Shown: positions 6,020-9,641 of the stretch, piece by piece
Layout of the letters: each line of letters begins with the position of its first letter
How positions within the stretch are numbered: position 1 is the first letter of the stretch
Assembly (NCBI GenBank): GCA_036005525.1
Contig: DASYQM010000260.1
Coordinates: 1-9,641, forward strand
Direction: 5' to 3'
Length of the DNA stretch: 9,641 nucleotides
Source: UBA9676 sp036005525
GTDB taxonomy: Bacteria; Actinomycetota; Actinomycetes; Streptosporangiales; Streptosporangiaceae
Notes under the pieces: model-generated
What the model was told of the DNA's origin: nothing
Databases searched by the model: none
Seen by the model: only the letters and a program-made list of their open reading frames with translations
Translations under genes and position numbers: made by a program

Positions 6020-7223
6020 ATGAAGTTCCTGTTCGATGATGAGTCGTTCTCCTTCGAGGCGCTGCGGACCGCGGGGTTTACGCTGTACGGCGGGGCTGAT
6101 CTGGGCGAGGTCCTCGCCACCGCCTGCAACATCGGGGAGGGCGACGAGGCCAGCTGGCACCGGGCGTGGAAGGCCACCGCGCAGCGGCTGCAAGCCGCCG
6201 GCGAAAACGCCCGTGCTGCTGGGTACTGGGTCAGCGCACGGGAAGCCCTGCTGCGAGCATCGAACTACTACCGCACCGCAGCGGACTTCCTGCTCGAAAA
6301 GCCAGCCACCGACCCGGAAATGAGGGTGCTGTCCGCTGGCCAGCACGACAGCTTCGCCGCTGCGGCCGCTTTGTTCGACACCCCGGTTCAGGCGGTGTCC
6401 ATCCCATATGAGGGCACCACGTTGCCGGCCTACTTGTTCCTCGTCGACGACTCCGGGGCCGCGCGCCCCACCATCATCTACAACAGCGGGTACGACTCCA
6501 CCCGGGAAGAGTCCTACTTCGTCATCGCCGCCGCCGCGCTGCGCCGCGGGTACAACGTCCTGGCCTTTGACGGCCCCGGGCAGGGCGCCGTGCTGCGCGA
6601 GCAGAATCTGGTCATGCGCCCCGACTGGGAAGCGGTGATCACCCCGGTCGTCGACTACGCGCTGACCCGCGGCGAGATCGCGGTCGGCAAGATCGTGTTG
6701 TTCGGCTACAGCCTGGGCGGTTACCTCGTCGCCCGGGCTGCCGCCTTCGAGCACCGCGTCGCCGCGCTCATCCTCGACGACGGCATCCACGACTTCCACG
6801 CAGCCCTTCGCTGGCAGCCTGCCGCCTTTTATCGGGTCATGGATCGCCGACGGCCGCGACGACGTCGCGGTCCCCGTGCTGACGATGCTCACCGCCGTCA
6901 GCACGCAGCTCCGGTGGGGGCTGCGCAACGGGATGTGGGTCTTCGGGGCCGGCTCCTTCGCCGACCTGATCCGCAAGGCCGGGGACTACACCCTCGACGG
7001 CGTCGCCCACCAGATCACCGCTCCCACCCTGATCATGGACCCGGACAACGACCGGTTCCTCAAGGGCCAGCCGCAACTGGTCCTCAAGGCCCTCACCAGT
7101 GCTGATGCCACCCTGGTCACTCTGACCAGCACCGAGGGCGCCGGGGAGCACACCCACGCCGGCGCCCTGGGCCAGGCCCACCAGGTCATGTTCGACTGGC
7201 TCGACATCACACTGACCCGCTGA
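6020..7223 (+). pseudogene. cap-domain alpha/beta hydrolase, broken by a +1 frameshift
   Basis: With one frameshift corrected, this is a 400-residue cytoplasmic serine hydrolase of the kind with an N-terminal helical cap. It resembles the 2,6-dihydropseudooxynicotine hydrolase / dipeptidyl-aminopeptidase-like group, which cleaves C-C or ester/amide bonds in small molecules. Seen: N-terminal helices (1-110), core strand PTIIYNSGYDS (about 150-160), FDGPGQG (183-189), nucleophile S231 in GYSLGG, an acid in DPDNDRF (D342 or D344), and His377 in GEHTHAG. Frame 1 reads correctly to ALRWQ (about 6817), then the frame must move +1 to continue with LPPFIGSWIADGRDD and run to TGA at 7221-7223. One extra C at 6818-6819 explains this. 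Left uncorrected, the acid and His are lost and the frame ends at 7105. Either the gene is dead or the base is an error. The substrate is unknown. Confidence 0.85.
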
Positions 7224-7351
7224 CCGGCCGCAGAAACCAGGCGCCGGGGCGACGCGCCGCGCTACCACCTGAGCCCGCTGCTGGTGGACATCCCCCGAAC
7301 AACCAAGATGTCCGATCTGATCGCCAGCAACACCAATCCACATCGCAGCAG

Positions 7352-7365
7352 CAGGAAAGGAAGAC
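7352..7365 (+). promoter_or_regulatory. ribosome binding module of the secreted hydrolase
   Basis: CAGGAAAGGAAGAC, 4 bases before the GTG at 7370. The same 14 bases recur at 9555-9568 before an ATG. The match supports GTG 7370 over the in-frame ATG at 7388. The rest of the 146-bp gap upstream (7224-7351) shows no recognisable promoter or gene. Confidence 0.5.
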
Positions 7366-7369
7366 CGCA

Positions 7370-8245
7370 GTGAACATCGTCCAAGGCATGCGTCTCTCCA
7401 GGATGCGGCTCGTGCTGATCGTCGTGGTCCTGGCTGTCGCAGGGCTGCTGGTTTCGGCCAGCCCGATCGCTCCTGCCGGGGCCGCTACGGCGCACGCCGC
7501 CGGTGGCGGCGGGCCTAAGCCCACCATCGTGCTTGAGCACGGCGCGTGGGCCGATGGCTCCAGTTGGACCGGAGAGATCCAGCTCCTCCAGGCCGGCGGC
7601 TATACCGTCTACGCTCCGCCCAACCCGCTGCGCGGCCTGGCGAACGACTCCGCCACCCTGGCGGACTTCCTCAAGACCATCAGCGGGCCGATCATCCTGG
7701 CCGGGCACTCCTACGGCGGGATGGTCATCACCAACGCCGCCACCGGCAACCCCAACGTCAAGGCCCTCGTCTACATCAACGCCTTCATCCCGGCCCAGGG
7801 CGAGACCGCCTTCGGGCTCACCGCCGCCCAGCACGGGTCCTGCGTAGGCTCAGCCAATGCCTTCAATGCCGTGCCCTTCCCCGGAGCCCCGGCGGGAGAC
7901 TTCGACACCTATCTCAAGACAGGCCCCGATGCGCCCTACCCAGGGTTCGCCCAGTGCTTCGCCAACGGCCTGCCGACCAGCCAGGCCGCCGTCCTGGCTG
8001 CCACCCAGCGCCCGATAGCGTTCAGCGCGGGCTCGGATCCCTCCGGCGTTCCCGCCTGGAAGACGATCCCGTCCTGGTCGCTGATCGGCACCGCCGATCA
8101 CGTGATCCCGCCGGCTGAGCAGCTGTTCATGTCCCAGCGCGCCAAGGCTCACATCACCGAGATCAAGGCGGGGCACCTGTCCCTGATCTCCAACCCGGGC
8201 GCGGTGACCCGCGTCATCATCGCCGCAGCCCAGGCCACCGGCTGA
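7370..8245 (+). CDS. secreted alpha/beta-fold hydrolase
   Basis: A 291-residue esterase-like hydrolase exported by a Sec-type signal peptide: positively charged start with RLSRMR (8-13), hydrophobic stretch LVLIVVVLAVAGLLVSA (14-30), and likely cleavage in GAATAHAA (about 37-44). The mature part opens with IVLEHGAWADGSSW, where HG contributes the oxyanion hole. The nucleophile is S114 in GHSYGG, the acid D243 in GTADHVIP, and the base H269 in AGHLSLIS; all are present in the normal order. C158 and C196 could form a disulfide outside the cell. This pattern fits the single-domain abhydrolase_6 group of salicylate-esterase/EstC-like enzymes. The GTG start at 7370 is backed by AAAGGAAG just upstream. 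It lies 146 bp after the first hydrolase and ends at a strong hairpin. The substrate cannot be told from sequence; an extracellular ester is the likely class. Confidence 0.88.
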   Translation: MNIVQGMRLSRMRLVLIVVVLAVAGLLVSASPIAPAGAATAHAAGGGGPKPTIVLEHGAWADGSSWTGEIQLLQAGGYTVYAPPNPLRGLANDSATLADFLKTISGPIILAGHSYGGMVITNAATGNPNVKALVYINAFIPAQGETAFGLTAAQHGSCVGSANAFNAVPFPGAPAGDFDTYLKTGPDAPYPGFAQCFANGLPTSQAAVLAATQRPIAFSAGSDPSGVPAWKTIPSWSLIGTADHVIPPAEQLFMSQRAKAHITEIKAGHLSLISNPGAVTRVIIAAAQATG

Positions 8246-8246
8246 T

Positions 8247-8300
8247 CCCGCAGCAGCGTGCGGGCGCGGCGGCCGTGCTCCCTGCGGAGCCCGCGCCCGC
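8247..8300 (+). terminator. overlapping hairpins after the secreted hydrolase, likely terminator
   Basis: Two structures begin right after the stop codon. Hairpin 1 is CCCGCA/TGCGGG (8247-8252 and 8259-8264). Hairpin 2 is a 10-bp stem GCGGGCGCGG/CCGCGCCCGC (8260-8269 and 8291-8300) enclosing GCTCC/GGAGC (8277-8281 and 8286-8290). They share 8260-8264, so only one can form at a time. There is no T tract. A terminator between the second and third hydrolases is the plain reading. Confidence 0.55.
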
Positions 8301-8411
8301 CTGCCAGGGTCAGGACCCGCCGCAGGGTCACTGACTCCTGTCTCGGCTGCGCCTTCCATGAAGAGCAGCACCCGAGGGCGCTGCCTTACTACCGAAAGGA
8401 CAGGAAACGTC

Positions 8412-9260
8412 ATGTCGGATATAACCGACTACGAAGCACAGCAGGTCAAGAAAACAAATGCTTCTAAACTCACTCCGGTCGTGTTTATCCACGGGCTGTG
8501 GCTGCTGCCATCCAGCTGGGATCGCTGGCGGACGGTGTTCGAGGAGGCTGGCTATGCCACCCTTGCGCCGGGCTGGCCCGATGATCCCAACACCGTCGAG
8601 GACGCGACCAGCCACCCCGAGGTCTTCGCGCACCAAAGTGTCGGGCAGATCGCCGACCACTTCGGCGAGGTAATCGGCAAGCTCAAGAAGAAGCCCGCCC
8701 TGATCGGGCACTCCTTCGGCGGGCTGATCGCCCAGATCCTGGCCGGCCGCGGCCTCGCCGCCGTCTCGGTCGCCATCGACCCTGCGCCGTTCCGCGGTGT
8801 GCTGCCGCTGCCGGTCTCCGCCCTCAAGTCCTCCGCCCCCGTGATCCGCAACCCCGCCAACCGCGGCCGCGCCATCCCGCTCACCTATGACCAGTTCCGG
8901 TACGCCTTCGCCAACGCCGTCACCGAGGCCGAGGCGCACGAACTGTACGCCACCTTCGCGGTACCTGGTTCGGGTGTCACGCTGTTCCAGGCGGCCAATG
9001 CCAACCTGAACCCGTGGACCGAGGCGAAAGTCGATACCAAGAACCCCGACCGCGGGCCGCTGCTCATCATCGACGGCGAGAAAGACCACACTGTCCCGTG
9101 GGCCATCGCCAACGCCTCCTACAAGAGGCAGAAACGCAACTCCGGCGTCACCGAGATCGTCAAGATCCCCGGCCGCGGACATTCCCTGACCATCGACCAC
9201 GGCTGGCGCGAAGTCGCCGACACCGCCCTGGTCTTCGTCCAGAAGCACGCCCAGCCCTGA
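8412..9260 (+). CDS. cytoplasmic alpha/beta-fold hydrolase
   Basis: A 282-residue hydrolase without a signal peptide or membrane segment. It opens with VVFIHGLWLLPSSWDRW (about 23-39; oxyanion HG at 27-28). The nucleophile is S101 in GHSFGG, the acid D225 in DGEKDHTVP, and the base H257 in GRGHSLTID, a complete triad in normal order. A cap region lies around 125-200 (PAPFRGVLPLPVSALKSS, LTYDQFRYAFANAV). The opening and the KDHTVP motif place it among small esterase/lipase-like abhydrolase_1/6 proteins, separate in sequence from the two hydrolases before it. The ATG at 8412 is preceded by AGGACAGGAA; an in-frame ATG at 8358 has no comparable site. It lies 166 bp and one strong hairpin downstream of the secreted hydrolase, so it probably has its own promoter. 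The substrate is unknown. Confidence 0.88.
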   Translation: MSDITDYEAQQVKKTNASKLTPVVFIHGLWLLPSSWDRWRTVFEEAGYATLAPGWPDDPNTVEDATSHPEVFAHQSVGQIADHFGEVIGKLKKKPALIGHSFGGLIAQILAGRGLAAVSVAIDPAPFRGVLPLPVSALKSSAPVIRNPANRGRAIPLTYDQFRYAFANAVTEAEAHELYATFAVPGSGVTLFQAANANLNPWTEAKVDTKNPDRGPLLIIDGEKDHTVPWAIANASYKRQKRNSGVTEIVKIPGRGHSLTIDHGWREVADTALVFVQKHAQP

Positions 9261-9357
9261 CCCGCACACTGCTCGCCAGGGTGGATTGCAGAACGGCGAA
9301 GGAGCACAGGGCCACTCAGCGGTGATCCGCGTTGGCGTGGGTGCTTTCTCTCGGCGG

Positions 9358-9391
9358 GGTTGGGGCGGGCGCCGGCGACGTCAGCCCAACC
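9358..9391 (+). other. hairpin in the gap before the last gene
   Basis: GGTTGGG (9358-9364) pairs perfectly with CCCAACC (9385-9391) around a 20-base GC-rich loop. It lies 97 bp after the third hydrolase and 33 bp before the ATG at 9425. It could end the hydrolase transcript or lie in the leader of the next gene; nothing decides between these. Confidence 0.3.
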
Positions 9392-9424
9392 GCGGGTGCA
9401 CCCGAATGGGGAAGGAGAACAGCG

Positions 9425-9641
9425 ATGACGGAGCAAGAAGGGTTTGGCCGGCCGCTGACCGGCTGGCCGCCCGCCTCGAACTGCATCGACACGCTCACCG
9501 CCAGCTTCGGCTTCCCCGGCTTCAACCCGGCCGCCTGCCGCACATACCCCGCCACAGGAAAGGAAGACAACATGGAAAGCCCTCGCCTGGAGTACACCGC
9601 GGAACTCCTGCGCCATTTCACTGATCTGCGAGACGGCACTC
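9425..9641 (+). CDS. 5' part of an unrecognised gene (runs off the window)
   Basis: An open frame starts at ATG 9425, 7 bases after GGAAGGAG (9410-9417), and stays open to the window edge (72 residues seen). A second in-frame ATG at 9572 has an equally good site, CAGGAAAGGAAGAC at 9555-9568, identical to that of the secreted hydrolase. Either the protein has a 49-residue N-terminal segment (MTEQEGFGRPLTGWPP, with two Cys and many Pro and Gly), or the gene starts at 9572 with MESPRLEYTAELLRHFTDLR, which looks like the start of a folded helical protein. I do not recognise the family. It follows the hydrolases in the same direction after a 164-bp gap. Confidence 0.5.
   Translation, partial: MTEQEGFGRPLTGWPPASNCIDTLTASFGFPGFNPAACRTYPATGKEDNMESPRLEYTAELLRHFTDLRDGT
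9555..9568 (+). promoter_or_regulatory. internal ribosome binding module of the last gene
   Basis: CAGGAAAGGAAGAC, an exact 14-base repeat of 7352-7365, placed 3 bases before ATG 9572. Its position argues that translation of the last gene starts at 9572 rather than, or as well as, at 9425. Confidence 0.45.

Noticed and set aside
5705..6976. Long minus-strand open frame over the regulator end and the first hydrolase
   Set aside because: The plus strand carries recognisable hydrolase and helix-turn-helix motifs in the same place, and the minus translation shows none. Part of its apparent similarity to the region near 2900 is only the inverted repeat.
7224..7369. Possible small gene in the gap between the first two hydrolases
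   Set aside because: A frame is open across part of the gap, but no start codon with a ribosome binding site precedes it and the translation is not recognisable.
1..9641. CRISPR array, tRNA, rRNA, replication origin or toxin-antitoxin pair
   Set aside because: No regularly spaced short repeats, cloverleaf-like segments, origin-like iterons or small paired genes were seen on either strand.

Overview
The window is very GC-rich, and the open frames mostly end codons in G or C. It carries a large LuxR-type ATPase regulator (LAL family) and actinobacterial-style IS701 and IS630 insertion sequences. Together these suggest a filamentous or soil actinomycete; no genus can be named from the sequence. 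There are no tRNA, rRNA or CRISPR sequences, and no plasmid or phage genes.

Layout: (1) 1-137, the possible tail of a gene entering from the left, followed by a short hairpin. (2) 138-2807, two insertion sequences back to back. The first is an IS701-family element (142-1616) with perfect 17-bp ends and a CTAG target duplication; its transposase is on the minus strand. The second is an IS630-family element (1620-2805) flanked by TA; its transposase is on the plus strand and is broken by frameshifts. The IS630 element sits on the TA of the CTAG copy at the right end of the IS701 element, so the two are nested at one original site. (3) 2808-6019, a LAL regulator gene (3016-5775) framed by two diverged copies of a ~135-bp sequence in opposite orientation (2852-2985 and 5835-5971), each with a CTAGGGATYCCACAG core. 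(4) 6020-9260, three plus-strand alpha/beta-hydrolase genes of different subfamilies: a cap-domain hydrolase broken by one extra base, a secreted hydrolase with a signal peptide, and a cytoplasmic hydrolase. (5) 9261-9641, a short gap and then the 5' part of an unrecognised gene running off the window.

The simplest reading is an accessory locus in which an ATP-dependent LuxR-type regulator controls itself and a neighbouring set of ester- or C-C-bond-cleaving hydrolases. The duplicated upstream element would be the shared control region. This link rests on gene order and on the repeat, not on any direct evidence of regulation. The gaps between genes (146-244 bp) and the terminator-like hairpins suggest several transcription units rather than one tight operon.

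Four single-base frameshifts occur in three genes (both transposases and the first hydrolase). They can be read as decay, as sequencing error at short G/C runs, or, for the two transposases, as programmed -1 frameshifting, because both contain an in-phase C CCA AAA heptamer near the shift. No complete new system can be claimed from this window; the repeat pair around the regulator is the most promising unexplained structure.
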